55,546 nt of DNA from Cudoniella acicularis (taxonomy: Eukaryota > Ascomycota > Leotiomycetes > Helotiales > Helotiaceae), in NCBI GenBank assembly GCA_013054445.1, contig JAAMPI010000179.1, positions 1 through 55,546 on the forward strand, read 5' to 3'. Shown one piece after another: positions 43,442-55,546 of this stretch. Under the pieces are notes generated by a model. It was not told the origin of the DNA. It made no database searches and worked only from the letters and a program-made list of their open reading frames with translations. A program made the position numbers and the translations under genes. The first letter of the stretch is position 1, and each line of letters opens with the position of its first letter.

Positions 43442-46400
43442 CTAGTTATAGTGAGGCCGCATCCAAATTCGATGGGAGACATGAAAGGCCGATAGTCCAA
43501 GTCCAGACTTTAAGATAGTATCAAGATTTAAGTGTATATACTTTCTGTCCAAGAGTTGACTTGCAGTCCTAGTATTTGGGTGAGCTTGACTGAAAGGAGA
43601 GAGGTATTGAGGTGGTTTACCTTTTTCTGCCATTTCCGCATCTTTGAGGAATTCCAGTGGCATCCAAACTAGATGACCCTTGATTTGGTCGAGTTTTGCG
43701 CGAATCTCTTCAGGTGGTATCATTTTATCGTAAATATGACCCGCCTTTGAGCCTTTCGGATACAGGAACTTATCGTAATCATCAAACGTTTTCACTGAAA
43801 TTAGGATGTTAGAATTGTGTTGCCCAAAGAATAAAAGCAAAACAAGTTAATCTGCAACGTACCATGGTCATCGGGGTCGGCATGGAACAATTGCCTGAAG
43901 ATCTCGGTATTCTTCGTTGCTCGGCCCGTCCACATGTCCCAGACCTCGTCACTTAGCGGATCAGCGACAAAGTCAAAAGTATCGTTCTCCAAGGGGTCGT
44001 TGGGTACATCAGGCGGTTGTGCATTAGGGTCTTTAGATGCATCAAGATCCTGCGGCGGGAGCAGACCCATGTGCTCTCTCCACAAATATCTTCTGAGTGT
44101 TGCGGCATGGTGACTCGCCTCATATTCCTGCCCGTCCATCTTACTTTTAATATGCTTGGTGTCAGTCATAACGATGGAGAGTTCGCTGTCATGGACTCCG
44201 AGCTGGGAACGATCGTTCAGATTAGAGCTGCCACAAATGACAGTTCGATCATCCACGATCAGAACTTTTCCATGGATGTAGAGCTCTTCTTGAATCCAAT
44301 TCTCAGCCTCTTCTTCAAGAGGACCTTCCCACTTCTCATCTACGAGGTTCGGTTGTTCGTGCATAGCGTTCTTTGCAACACTGTCCGTACTTTCTGGTTC
44401 TCGGTTGGCCCCGGCAGCTTCTGCTTTCGCCTCAAACCTCCGCTTCGCATCTGTCTTCATTTCCATTGCCTCGTCACCAGAATCATCACGAGGGTCCAAC
44501 TTTCCCCTAATGCCGCTTTTCTTTCCCATATGCTTGTCAGCACCTTCGTCCTGATCTCTGGAGCCATGGATGCCCGAGTCCATAATTTCCTCGGCTTCAG
44601 CTCTTTGCACTTCCTGGTACTTGACACCAGATTCTTCTTCTTGCTTTTTAATAGCCGGGGTAACATTCAGACGATCATACGATCGCAGATTGAAAAAGAA
44701 GATGTGTTGTGTTGGATCAACTCCCTGCGCTCGGATTTGCTCAAATATCGAATGTTCGCCACGACAAATAGATTTATACTGGTAATCCATAATGGTTCTG
44801 GTGCCCATAGCCGCGTCTTCACGTAAATCTCCAGCAAATCCAGGAATAGAAGGAATTAATGCAATAACCCTGAATTTTCTTCCTTCCTTACCGGCTCGCA
44901 CTACAGCGTCCACAATGGCTTTGCCGATCGTGTTTTTAATTGGCGCTTGTTGATCACCAGTTGCTGTGATGAAGAACTGATTTTCAATGTAGACATAGTA
45001 TTGGGCATTCCGGATAAGCTCACTATAAGCGTTCTGGATACTGTGTTCTGTGAGAATACCGCTAGACCAGTCAGCACTGCTTCGCACGACCTGTGCATGG
45101 ACGGTTCCTTGCTGGTCCCCGAGGCTTTTGCTGCTGAGTGGGGAGAGCGGGTGGTGGATATAGTCCCCAACAGGGTGCTTTGGCCGTTGAACTCCGACTA
45201 AATCCTCGTTTTCACCTTCTCGACCTTCGAGGGTTAGCCAGTCATACCTACCGTCGCGTTTATACTTGTCACGCTTGACGAAATTCCAACGAAGAACAAA
45301 GTGCTCGGCAATGTCGTAAACACAATCGCCAACAACAGCCATTGCAACATCGTGCCTATCAATAAATTAGCACTGCACATTTTCGAGCAGGAGGGAGCAG
45401 AGAGAAGGAGTAAGGATGACATTTCCTGCCTACTACATAGAATAGGGAATTGGGGGAATGGGAAGATGAAGTTAATTGCTTACCAAGGCATGCGTCCATA
45501 TTCCGCTTTGGAAAGCTCATTTGACTTCCAGTCACTCACACTTTGGAAATCCATAATACGATTATTGTTGAAATCCTGGCCTGGCCAAACTTCCGTAGCA
45601 ACACCCGCGGGATGAACGTCCGCAAGTGGATGTTGGTTATTGTCCCATCGTCCGAAGCATAGATCCAAACCACCAATGAAAGCAAGGTTATAATCTATGA
45701 CGATGAACTTCTCGTGATGTGCCCAGTAAAAGGTCATATCCGCAGCGTTTTCGAGAACATTATGATCGGGATGGCGCATGACAACAATATTTCTATGTCC
45801 TTTGGTTCCCTTTGGACATAGTGCTTGAAGAGCATGTTTCGTATGGGCCGAGTTGCAAGTGAGGGCCGCCTGTAATTGTGTCAAATTTGATCTAACCTAA
45901 TGATATTGGAGCGCAATTGGCTACTTACCTCAACCTCACGGTAAACAATGACAAAAATTTTGACCCCTGCTTCAGCTTTACGCTTCAAGATCTGGTCCAA
46001 TCTCCACTCCTGATTATAATATGGTGGCCTGCGAAGGAACAATTCCGGGGACAACCACCAGTCTGCGATGTATATTGTCTCTGTCGCCCGCTCAAGGGCA
46101 ATTGAAACAGCCTGGTGTTGTTAGATATGTTCCAACAATAACCTTAGATGTACAACATACCCAATAATAATCTCTCCCATCCACATACCACTTTATGTTA
46201 TTTCCCGGCCGCTCGGGGGCAAACGATTCGAATCTGTGTGACTCTGCAATTTTCGTTCTCTTTTCGTCACAGATTTTTTCGTGTTCCTCGTCATGTCGAT
46301 GATTGGGGTTCACCTGCCGAATTCATTAGTACTTGCCGGCACCTAAGGAGTGCTAAACTTACAAGATTCGCAAACTTTCCAAGCTCATGCCTATGTATTG

Positions 46401-46583
46401 TAAATTACTAAGTAGAAGTAGGAAGAATAGATCTTTAACCTACTTTTTATGGATAAGACCGACTTTCAAGTCATACAGTTTCGTGTCTCGGAGTTTCTCC
46501 CGCAAGCCACTGAACGGATGCTTGAGTTTGTCCTTCAAGTTCTCCGGATTCGAGCCTCCATCAGCAGGTCCCGCTGTCGACAT
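43442..46583 (-). CDS. Phospholipase D (two HKD motifs), multi-exon
   Basis: Hydrolyses phosphatidylcholine to phosphatidic acid and choline at membranes. The start is the ATG at 46,583 (MSTAGPADGGSNPENLKDKL); exon 1 ends near 46,444 at a GTAGGT donor. Later exons give FESFAPERPGNNIKWYVDGR, ETIYIADWWLSPELFLRRPP, the first catalytic motif HHEKFIVID with GGLDLCFGRWD (about 45,650-45,720), and the second, HGKVLIVDDRTVICGSSN (about 44,210-44,270). The conserved YYVYIENQFFI and the acidic, charged insertion GEEMDSGIH-type region (about 44,420-44,600) lie between them. No PX or PH domain precedes the catalytic part, so it is the short fungal PLD class rather than full Spo14. The last exon and exact stop (43,442) are the weakest part of the model. 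The largest exon runs 45,342-43,850. Confidence 0.88.
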
Positions 46584-48238
46584 GATGATCAGATGGAAAG
46601 GGGCTGAGATAATTCGAGGGATAAATTGAAAGTTAATTGTCGAGGGTGTAGGAAGGTTGTCGACTCTGGGGACCCAGCCTGCTAAAGGAATGACAAGGCA
46701 GAAAAAGGATACCGGTACTCATGGATCTCTCAATTGGTTGGCGGGCCTGCAAGATGCAAGATACAAGATGCAAGATGCAAGATGCAAGACCCTTTGAAGA
46801 TCAATGCTCGCAAGGGAGAGCGAGGTTGCAATTGCTGGAGAAGGAGGGGTTCGGGGTAGTTTGACTGTGATTCCCATGCGAACCTTGGTCAGGAATGCCC
46901 AGCCTCGCATGACGCCATTGTGCAGCAACGCACAAGTTAAAAGCTTATTTGTGCGACATTTATGCAAGCACAACCCTATTCACGAACCCAATGGAAAACC
47001 CGTTTGCAGCAAACACCGTACTTACCCAAGTACCTAGGCAGGAATCGATACCCCTGTAGCTAAGTCTTTCAGGTTTACATGGTTCAATCCAACCAGCCAG
47101 CTTATCAATTTTGTGGCACTAGCAATTGCAGTTGGGTTGTCGTAGTAGACCCGGACTCTGATGAAAACAAATAGAGCTGCCTGTGTCCTTATTCTATCTG
47201 GCGCCCATGCAAAATTCAGACTCCTGTTGCAACTCGGTCAACACACTCGAGGGCCTACTTCATCGGAATACTTCTAGTATCAACTCTGAGGTTCCGAAGC
47301 TACTATATGTGATAGCAACTTGAAGGACCCCTATTTCCGCCCCTCGCGCGTTCTTTTTCGCAGAAGTATGCCGTCGTAATTGGGGCATACCGACGCGGCC
47401 TCTCCACAGAAGTCTCCATACGAGTTGACATCAGATGCGACGGTTGCCAGCATGTATACTCTTATGGCAAGGTCTAATTCCTTTCATTCTTAAACTTTTA
47501 TTCTGGTCAACATAATGGGAAAATAACTCATATCAGTGTAAGATTACACACTCTCTATTGAAATGAACCACTGAACTCATTCAAAGCCGCTTCTGGAACA
47601 CTTGTTTTTGTACCAACACAAGCTAATGTAGACTTGAGGTAAGTGAAGAGAGAATCACTTGACTGTCTATGGGGTATCCATTGTCCGCCAGTCTTAAAGC
47701 GCCTTTGGTTTGCTCTTTCCAACTTGATCTCAATCGTCAATGAACACAGAGTAACTTTGTCCACGTCAAGAGGGAGCTCAACTCCAAATCTTAAATGGAT
47801 TGCAATGGTCGTCGGACCCAGCTGTAAAATCGCCGCAACGCAGTCATGTCATGGAATTGACAGGCGTAAAAGAAGAAAGGGGGGCGTTTTAGGAAGCTCC
47901 CACTTTTGCCAGAGGCGCGGATTCCCATCGTCTAATGAAACGATAATAAAGTAGAGGGAGTGTTTGCGACAGTGTTATGTGATTTAGAAGAGAAAACTTC
48001 ACTTGAGATCTGCCTACAAAAAACAAAAATAGAACTTCATAGAATTTTTTGGGGGAAGAAATGTCGTGACGTGTCGTTAAGCCAAAGACCCCTAAAATTC
48101 GGCTAACTAGCAGCCTACCCAGGTAGAAAGCCGACACGAGGCAGCCGAAGATACGAAATCATCTTTCTCGAGCCACCTATACAATCCCGTTCCCCTTCTC
48201 TTCAGCCGCGACGCGCATCTCCTTCATTGAAATGCGCA
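46584..48238. promoter_or_regulatory. 1.65-kb divergent intergenic region between phospholipase D and SPF1
   Basis: No gene seen. It contains the 7-bp tandem repeat at 46,751-46,792 and presumably both promoters. A TGACGTGTCG-like site and a CCTACCCAGGTAG inverted motif (about 48,113-48,125) lie within 130 bp of the SPF1 start. Confidence 0.4.
46751..46792. repeat. Minisatellite, 7-bp unit AAGATGC, about six copies
   Basis: Consecutive units read AAGATGC, AAGATAC, AAGATGC, AAGATGC, AAGATGC and AAGACCC. It lies 168 bp upstream of the phospholipase D start. Confidence 0.85.
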
Positions 48239-51200
48239 ATGGCGCCTCTTGTGGATAATCCGTTGATCGCATCTGCGACTTTACACAATCCTTGTTCGTC
48301 ATCCTTCGGTCTCCCCAATCAACTTCACAATGCTAACAGGAGACAGTGCCACTCTCCTTACATGCCTATGTTTGGCCCTTCGTTATCATATGGCCAATTT
48401 TCTTGCGATACTACCTATCTAATGATCTTTACGACAAACATATTGGCGGGCAGGAGTGGACGTTTGTTTGGTGCGGGTCGATCATCACGGCGCAAAGTTT
48501 GGTCTGGCTAAGCACGAATTGGAGTGTGAATTTGAAGTCCCTCTTCACCTCCACCACTGCGAAGTCTGTTCAGGATGCAAAGTTGATCAAAGTCCTTCCA
48601 ACCGTAAATGCTGGATCTGCGGACATTTGTACCATTCACCGAGACAATGTAAGTGTCCCAAGCATCGGGGTGGAAAGTTGCTAACATCCCCGGAGGCGGG
48701 AGGCAAAAATAACATTTCGTTCCTGTTCCAAAAACGCCGTTTTCTCTACAATTCAACGACCAACTCATTCAAACCCTTGGCCTACGCGATTGATTCCGAT
48801 CCAAAACCCCATCTCGAAGACTTCCAAAAATCAAGAGGTATATCTTCTGCGTCAGAGCTCTCCAGGATTCGACAACATTATGGCGATAATACATTTGATA
48901 TCCCAGTCCCTAGTTTCACTGAATTATTTAAGGAACATGCAGTGGCACCATTTTTTGTCTTCCAAATATTCTGTGTTGGGCTATGGTTGTTGGACGAATA
49001 CTGGTACTACTCACTCTTTACCCTCTTCATGCTCGTCGCATTTGAGAGCACGGTCGTTTGGCAACGGCAGAGGACATTGAACGAGTTCCGCGGAATGAGC
49101 ATAAAGCCATATGATATTTATGTGTTTAGAGAGAATAAGTGGGTTGAGACTCACAGCGATAAACTTCTACCCGGGGACTTGGTATCCGTTGGCCGCACCA
49201 AGGAGGATAGCGGTGTTGCTTGCGATATGGTCTTAGTTGAGGGAAGCGCAATTGTGAATGAAGCTATGCTGTCAGGAGAAAGTACACCACTTCTGAAGGA
49301 TTCTATTCAGCTCAGACCCTCGGATGCGAGATTGGAACCTGAGGGACTCGACAAAAACGCATTTCTGTACGGTGGTACGAAAGTCCTTCAAATTACTCAT
49401 GGCAACAGTGAAGAGGAACGGCCCAAACTTGCTTCGGGTGTCCCAACTCCACCTGACAATGGGGCTATGGCGATTGTGGTCAAGACTGGGTTCGAGACAT
49501 CTCAAGGAAGTTTGGTTCGTACCATGATTTACTCTACCGAACGAGTCTCCGCCAATAATGCCGAGGCCCTCCTTTTCATCCTGTTCCTACTGATTTTCGC
49601 AATTGCTGCCTCCTGGTATGTCTGGGACGAGGGTGTCAAGAAAGACAGGAAACGATCCAAGCTCCTCCTCGACTGTATTCTCATCGTTACAAGCGTTGTG
49701 CCTCCCGAGCTACCCATGGAACTCAGTCTGGCAGTGAACACAAGTCTCGCAGCCCTGAGCCGTTATGCCATCTTTTGTACGGAACCTTTCCGAATCCCCT
49801 TTGCTGGGCGTGTCGATGTTGCGTGTTTTGACAAAACTGGCACGCTGACTGGTGAAGACTTGGTTGTCGAGGGCATTGCTGGTCTTGGCCTCGATCGTTC
49901 CGGTACAGGTACGCCCCGAGAGAGTGACGGAGCTCATAGCCATATCACCCCTGTATTGGAAGCTGGATTGGAGACGACACTTGTTCTTGCCACGGCCCAT
50001 GCTCTTGTTAAATTAGACGAGGGTGAAGTAGTTGGTGATCCTATGGAAAAGGCTACTTTGACATCTCTTGGATGGACCCTTGGCAAAAACGACATCCTCA
50101 CCAGCCGAAGTATTTCGGGCATGAAGGCATTGACTGGAGGGTCCTCTGCAACGGCGTCAAACAGCGTTCAGGTCAAACGTCGATTCCAGTTCTCCTCGGC
50201 GTTGAAGCGTCAAAGCTCTGTGGCAACCGTTACAACCCTACACCCCCAATCCGGAAAGAAAATCAGAAGCACGTTTGTTGGTGTCAAAGGTGCTCCGGAG
50301 ACTATTATGAAGATGTTGGTCAAGGTTCCGGCAGACTACGAAGAAACCTTCAAATACTTCACAAGGAAAGGATCCCGTGTACTTTCTCTGGCCTACAAAC
50401 ATCTCACCCACGATTCCGAACTTGGCTCCGGAAAGATCAACGAACTGAAGAGAGAAAATGTCGAGGCCGAATTACACTTTGCTGGGTTCTTGGTTCTGCA
50501 TTGCCCATTGAAAGATGACGCCAAAAGCTCAGTCCGTATGCTCAATGAAAGCAGTCATCGTGTAGTCATGATTACTGGAGACAATCCTCTAACCGCTGTT
50601 CATGTCGCCCACGAAGTCGAAATTGTTGATCGAGACGTCTTAATTTTAGATGCCCCTGAGCATGATGACACTGGTGACAAACTTGTCTGGCGAAGTGTTG
50701 ATGATCATATATCTATCCCAGTTGATCCTACGAAACCACTGGATCCGAAAATATTGGAATCAAACGACCTTTGTGTCACTGGGTACGCTTTAGCTAAATT
50801 CAAAGGCCAGATTGCCCTTCCTTCTATTTATCGACATGTTTGGGTTTATGCTCGGGTTTCCCCAAAGCAGAAGGAAGAAATTCTGATGGGTCTCAAAGAC
50901 CTTGGCTACTACACTCTCATGGCTGGTGATGGCACAAACGATGTCGGCGCCCTAAAGCAAGCCCATATCGGAGTTGCTTTACTCAATGGCTCGCAGCAAG
51001 ATCTCAACAAAATCGCGGAACATTTCAGAAACACCAAGATGAGGGAGATGTATGACAAACAGTGTGCGATGTTAAAAAGGTTCAACCAGCCAAGTCCTCC
51101 AGTCCCTATTCTTATTGCACATTTGTATCCTCCCGGACCGACAAATCCTCACTATGAAAAGGCGATGGAACGAGAACGCTTAAAGAAAGGGGGAGATGGT

Positions 51201-52323
51201 GCAGTCCCGCAGCAAAATCATCCAGCAGCTCCTGAAGAGCCACAGAGGAAGCCTAATTTGGCTGAGAAATTTACGCAGAGCATGATGGACCAGGAACTCG
51301 AAGAGGATGGACCCCCGACTATTAAACTAGGTGATGCCTCAGTCGCTGCTCCTTTCACTAGTAAACTCAGCAATGTTATCGCAATCCCAAACATCATTCG
51401 TCAAGGCCGCTGTACACTTGTTGCGACGATTCAGATGTACAAGATTCTTGCATTGAACTGTCTCATTTCTGCGTACAGTCTCAGTGTTCTTTATCTTGAA
51501 GGCATCAAATTCGGAGACGGTCAAGTCACAATCAGCGGTATGCTCATGAGCGTTTGCTTTCTCTCTATTTCCAGAGCCAAGTCAGTGGAAGGTCTTTCAA
51601 AAGAACGCCCCCAACCAAACATCTTCAACTTCTACATCATCGGGTCTATTCTCGGACAATTTGCGGTTCACATTGTTACCCTTATCTACATCGCCCGATT
51701 CTGTGACAAGCTCGCCCCGTAGGTGCTTCGGATCCCTTTCACATGAATAATGCTGACTCTATTTCTAGGCGCGATCCTGATGTCGACTTGGAGAAAGAGT
51801 TTACGCCTTCCCTCTTGAATAGTGCAGTGTACCTTTTGCAACTCATTCAGCAAATCTCAACATTCGCAATCAATTACCAAGGGCGCCCCTTCCGCGAAGC
51901 ACTTTCAGGTGAGTTTCTACGTCAATAATGAAATTGCTTTCCTCTAATACCACTGCAGAAAACCGAGGCATGTACTGGGGAATCATTGGCGTGTCAGCCA
52001 TTGCTTTCTCCTGCTCGACCGAGTTCATCCCTGAGATTAACGAGAAGATGCGCCTTGTGCCATTCACGTCCGAATTCAAAACTACTATGACCGTCACTAT
52101 GATTGTGGATTACGTTGGCTGCTATGTCATTGAAAAGGCACTCAAAGCACTTTTCAGTGACTACAAGCCAAAGGATATCGCTGTTCGCAGACCAGATCAG
52201 CTGGCTAGAGAGCAGAAGAGAATCGCAGATGCTCAGGCTGAAGCAATACGGATAGAGGAGGAAAAGGCTGCGAAAGAAGTCGAGGCGCTAGAAGCACAGC
52301 TGAGAGTCAAGGGTAGGGCGTAA
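48239..52323 (+). CDS. SPF1: P5A-type ATPase Spf1 (ER transmembrane-helix dislocase)
   Basis: Five exons: 48,239-48,293, 48,347-48,648, 48,696-51,718, 51,769-51,908 and 51,959-52,323; 3,885 nt, 1,294 residues, all joins in phase. The ATG context opens MAPLVDNPLI. The P-type core is complete: phosphorylation motif DKTGTLTGE, actuator-domain motif LSGESTP, nucleotide-binding KGAPETI, hinge MAGDGTNDVGALK. PPELPMELS in helix 4 is the P5A signature (established for the family). Helices in exons 4 and 5 complete the membrane part; the C-terminus is a charged helix (QLAREQKRIADAQAEAIR). Spf1 sits in the ER membrane and removes mis-inserted or mitochondrial tail anchors; loss disturbs ER Ca and Mn. 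Length matches fungal orthologues. Confidence 0.95.
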
Positions 52324-52790
52324 ATTCAATCGATGTATATCAAATAGATAGACTGTAGAAATAAACGGCTGTTATTTTGCGAACTCCCCTTTCATTCGCG
52401 ATTCGCGATTTGGTAGCCTGGGTCTCCCCCCCCCCCCAGCTTGGCAATTGATTTGATAACTTAAACTTTTCTTCTAGCGTTAGCCCCTGCCTTAACTCTT
52501 CAAGTGAGCCTTCAAAACCGATGAATATGAAGCTATAACGTAAAGTCGTGAAGAATCTAGAATCTAGTCCCCGCTCAGATTCGTCAACACCCCCTGGAGC
52601 GGTTCCAACGTCATCGTATCGCCAAGGCCGAAAAGCCAAGAAGTGGAGAGACAAAGGCGCTTATCTTTTCGAATCCAATGCCTTTGCTTTTCCTTCCCAT
52701 GCATCCTGCTTCTTCAATTTGAAGCTTCGGAATCCCACCGACATACCAGTATCGCTAGGATGGTTCAATGGAGAAGGGTATTCGGTCTGG

Positions 52791-55246
52791 ATGGCTCGTA
52801 AGTCTCACCGAAGCTACCCCGCGATAACCTAGCTATACGCGTCGCGACAGGGAAACGAACCTTCAACGAGGAGCTATTGACGGGCTGGCATAGACAAGAC
52901 CAACATCGCTGGAGAAATGAGGCTCGTCGCTGTAAGTTTTACAACCGCATTTTCACATCGCGCAGCTTCTGTCCTTCCCTCATCCAGCTGCGTTGCCAAG
53001 CTATGAGCTAATAGCAATGCTTCTCAGTACTCCCAACCTACCACGAAGAGGGAATCCCTTCTGCCATCGCGCCCCCCGAAGTCACCAAGGTAGCTTTGCG
53101 ATTGCGATATCTGATTGAGGAATGTGTGCCTTGCGAGCTGGAGGAATCTGCAATTACTCGTGCTCATAGTGCGATTATTACACCCCATGTCATAAAGGCT
53201 GCGAAGGAGGCTGGTGGAAACGAGTATGCAGCTTGTGTGGTGCGTTCCCCACGCGTATTCTATGGGCAAAAGGCCCGGCAGGATGGAGTAGATTGAACGC
53301 ATGCTGATTGGGTAAAAGGTTTACGCGCTGCTTGTCAACAAAAGGTGGTTCAAGAAACAAGCCTTGATCGAACTGTGGGATGCGGACCTTCACAATATCC
53401 GCGCCACGGCTTGCGAGGTTATTGCCAAACGACTGTATATCTCCCTGGAGGCAAATTGAGCATGAAGCTGACAGTTCCAGGATTGAAGCCGAAGATAATC
53501 AAGACTATCTATTGCAAGATATCCTTCTCAAACGCTACTCTATAATGATCGATGGCGAAGAAACGGCTGCCGCGAATGTAATCGAACGAGCAGTCGATCT
53601 ACATGCTCTCCGGGTAACTGGCTCTTCTGGATACCAAAAATGCGTCAATTATCTCTGGCGTGGTTGGCTCGTACAAGACGAAAACGATCCTTCGTGCTTC
53701 ATCGACTACAAAAAGAAGGACAACACGTCCTACTGGGCCCATGTCGACCCAGACCGAATGCGGGCCCCTCTTTACCAAAACGCTACTCAAATCATATTTT
53801 CTCTGGTCTATCTTGGCCTGTATACTGGGGCCATTAGTACAGTCAATCATTCTGGAGATTTGGACATCGTCGAAATCATCCTATATATTTTCACATTTGG
53901 ATTCTTATGTGATGAATTCTCTAAATTTTGGAAAGTTGGATGGTTCTATATTGGGTTCTGGAATGTCTTTAATTTGGTTCTCTACGGGCTCTTGACAACA
54001 AGTTTGGTTATGAGATTTATTGCTTTGAGCCATCCTTTGGTGGATGGAGAGCCCAAGGGTGCGAGGGGAACTTTCAATGAGTTGAGTTACAATTTCTTGG
54101 GTAAGTTAAATATCTGTTTTTTTCGAGCAACCTTTCTTCCTTTCTTCTCTTTCCCGGGTGGGAAAATAGCATAGGAGAACTGTTCCAAGCTCCTCCATTG
54201 TCCGAGCTTGTGAGTAGCGATACCTCTCGCAGGGTTCAGGCATCACAGCATTACCTATGAACAACATCTCGGCAGCTCTTCATCAAGCTTTGAATTTTGA
54301 TACATTTAATTATATTTCTTTTCTTTTCGGGATGTGCTAACACAAATAGCTTTTTCCGCACCAATGTTCTGGATAAGACTTCTACTGTACCTTGATTCTT
54401 TACGATTCTTCGGTGCAATGTTGGTTGTGCTTAAGGTCATGATGAAAGAATCATTGATTTTCTTCGCGCTTCTCATCGTGGTTATTGTTGGATTCTTACA
54501 AGCATTCATTGGCATGGACAATGCTGACTCAAATGCCGACGTGAGCTTATTCCTCCATTCTATATTACATAAAACACAACGCTAACAAATCTCAGGCCAC
54601 TATCTACATCATCCAGGCAATGGCAAATGCAGTTATGGGATCGCCAGATTTCAGCGGTTTCGACAACTTTGCACCACCTTTTGGCATCATCCTCTACTAT
54701 ATCTTCTCATTCCTTATTATGGTCATTTTACTCAACATCTTAATTGCTCTCTACAACTCTGCCTATGAGGATGTCACTGAAAACGCCGTCGACGAGTACA
54801 TGGCTCTGTTCGCACAAAAGACCATGCAGTTCGTCCGAGCGCCAGATGAAAACGTATTCATCGCCCCTCTCAATCTCATTGAAATCTTCTTCCTTATCAT
54901 ACCATTCGAATGGTGGATGCCGCGAGACATGTACGCCAAACTTAACGATTTCATCATGGCGATAGTCTACAGCCCACTGCTCTTCGTCGCAGCTTATTTT
55001 GAAACCAAAAGCGCAATCAGTGTGAAGAGCAATCGCTGCCGAGGAGAAGAGGATGATGACACGATTGAGGAGTGGGAGCAGATGTCCGGTGAGGTAGACT
55101 TTGAGAGTGAGGGATGGAATAAGAAGGTCGCGAGTGTGAAGCCGGATGTTGAGCAGGATGCCGCGACGATTGAGGTTAAGAAGCTGAGGGGCGAGGTGAG
55201 CGAGCTAAAGGAGATGCTTGAGAAGTTGTTGGAGAAGGCTGGATAG
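52791..55246 (+). CDS. YVC1: Yvc1-like TRP-family vacuolar cation channel
   Basis: Seven exons: 52,791-52,797, 52,833-52,931, 53,028-53,239, 53,319-53,434, 53,475-54,100, 54,350-54,540 and 54,596-55,246; 1,902 nt, 633 residues, in frame. The cytosolic N-terminus holds RLRYLIEECVPCELEE, ITRAHSAIITPHVIKAAKEA and DLHNIRATACEVIAKRL, all conserved in fungal TRPY channels. Helices S1-S6 follow, including ILYIFTFGFLCDEFSKFWKV, FFGAMLVVLKVMMKESLIFF (S5 and gating linker) and the pore/S6 region MGSPDFSGFDNFAPPFG plus LLNILIALYNSAYED. The C-terminus has an acidic EEDDDTIEEWEQ and a coiled coil. Yvc1 releases Ca from the vacuole on osmotic shock. The tiny first exon (ATGGCTC) is the least certain part; the 40-nt fourth intron is very short but fits. 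Confidence 0.9.
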
Positions 55247-55546
55247 TGGTTTTTAGGATATTCATCTGATTGACTCGTTGTACATAATTTAGTACTTGGA
55301 TATAATTTGATGGGTTTCTAGAAATTACATGCAGTGAGAAGTCTCACGCACAAGTATCTTGTGGTGAACTGAGGTGAGTGAAGTATATCTTCATATCAAA
55401 ATCTTGTTTGGAGGACACCCGGCAGACCTTGATATGCTGAACCAGATGGAAAAGGATTCATTGGTAACTCAAAAATGCGAGGACTCTCACCACGAATTAA
55501 TACTCCACTTCAGTCTATGATCTCACATGAAAATCTCATCATAATT
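55247..55546. other. 3' flank at window end, no gene
   Basis: AT-rich sequence after the Yvc1-like stop; nothing recognised before the window ends. Confidence 0.5.

Noticed and set aside
44017..44826. Plus-strand open frame of 269 codons
   Set aside because: Exact antisense of the phospholipase D catalytic exon, which has clear HKD motifs; a shadow.
53430..53475. Apparent frameshift between EVIAKRL and the next coding block of the Yvc1-like gene
   Set aside because: A 40-nt intron (53,435-53,474, GTATAT...GCTGACAG) restores the frame and makes the whole coding sequence divisible by three. Very short, but consistent with other introns here.

Overview
This window is nuclear DNA of a filamentous ascomycete (Pezizomycotina). 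The genes carry short spliceosomal introns (about 40-250 nt) with GT-AG ends and CTAAC/CTGAC-like branch sites. Several products belong to families typical of such fungi: a NACHT-WD NLR, Leu5, Spf1, a TRP channel of the Yvc1 type and uL23m. Long TpA-rich tracts carry C-to-T/G-to-A stop codons that look like repeat-induced point mutation (RIP). A placement in Leotiomycetes is only an impression.

Layout. (1) 1-16,200 is an accessory compartment. Two TpA-saturated, gene-dead blocks (1-4,400 and about 8,720-15,060) flank a less mutated island (4,400-8,710) holding a small spliced gene candidate, a coiled-coil-like pseudogene, a membrane-protein fragment and an ankyrin-repeat remnant. The second dead block contains a still readable minus-strand gene (about 10,400-11,330) in which Gln and Trp codons have become stops. 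The compartment ends with a young LTR (15,064-15,280) and a decayed Tc1/mariner transposase tail. (2) 16,345-24,225 holds a two-exon membrane-protein gene and a large NLR-type gene (serine-esterase-like, NACHT and degenerate WD40 domains), separated by about 2 kb without genes. (3) 25,187-31,740 is a small-molecule cluster: a minus-strand MFS transporter of the Dal5 type with in-frame stops, a DadA-like FAD oxidoreductase with a G-run frameshift, a C-terminal scrap of a medium-chain dehydrogenase, and an intact six-exon MFS transporter. (4) 32,168-37,331 is a compact housekeeping block: dienelactone hydrolase, mitochondrial ribosomal protein uL23m, an MT-A70 (METTL4-like) methyltransferase and a Leu5-type mitochondrial carrier. 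(5) 37,332-43,400 is mostly gene-free, with degenerate repeats, a diverged duplication, small hairpins, a broken unknown gene (41,300-42,791) and a split tRNA-like locus. (6) 43,442-55,246 holds three large conserved genes: phospholipase D, the P5A ATPase Spf1, and a Yvc1-like vacuolar cation channel.

The housekeeping genes are intact: for five of them the splice models I drew by hand give totals divisible by three. The cluster genes nearest the accessory DNA tend to be broken. Spf1, Yvc1-like and phospholipase D all act on internal membranes and ion or lipid homeostasis, but their adjacency may be accidental. The most unusual parts are the NLR gene bordering RIP-mutated DNA, the readable RIP-killed gene, the split tRNA-like locus and the repeat families at 24.5 kb and 37.5-40.3 kb.
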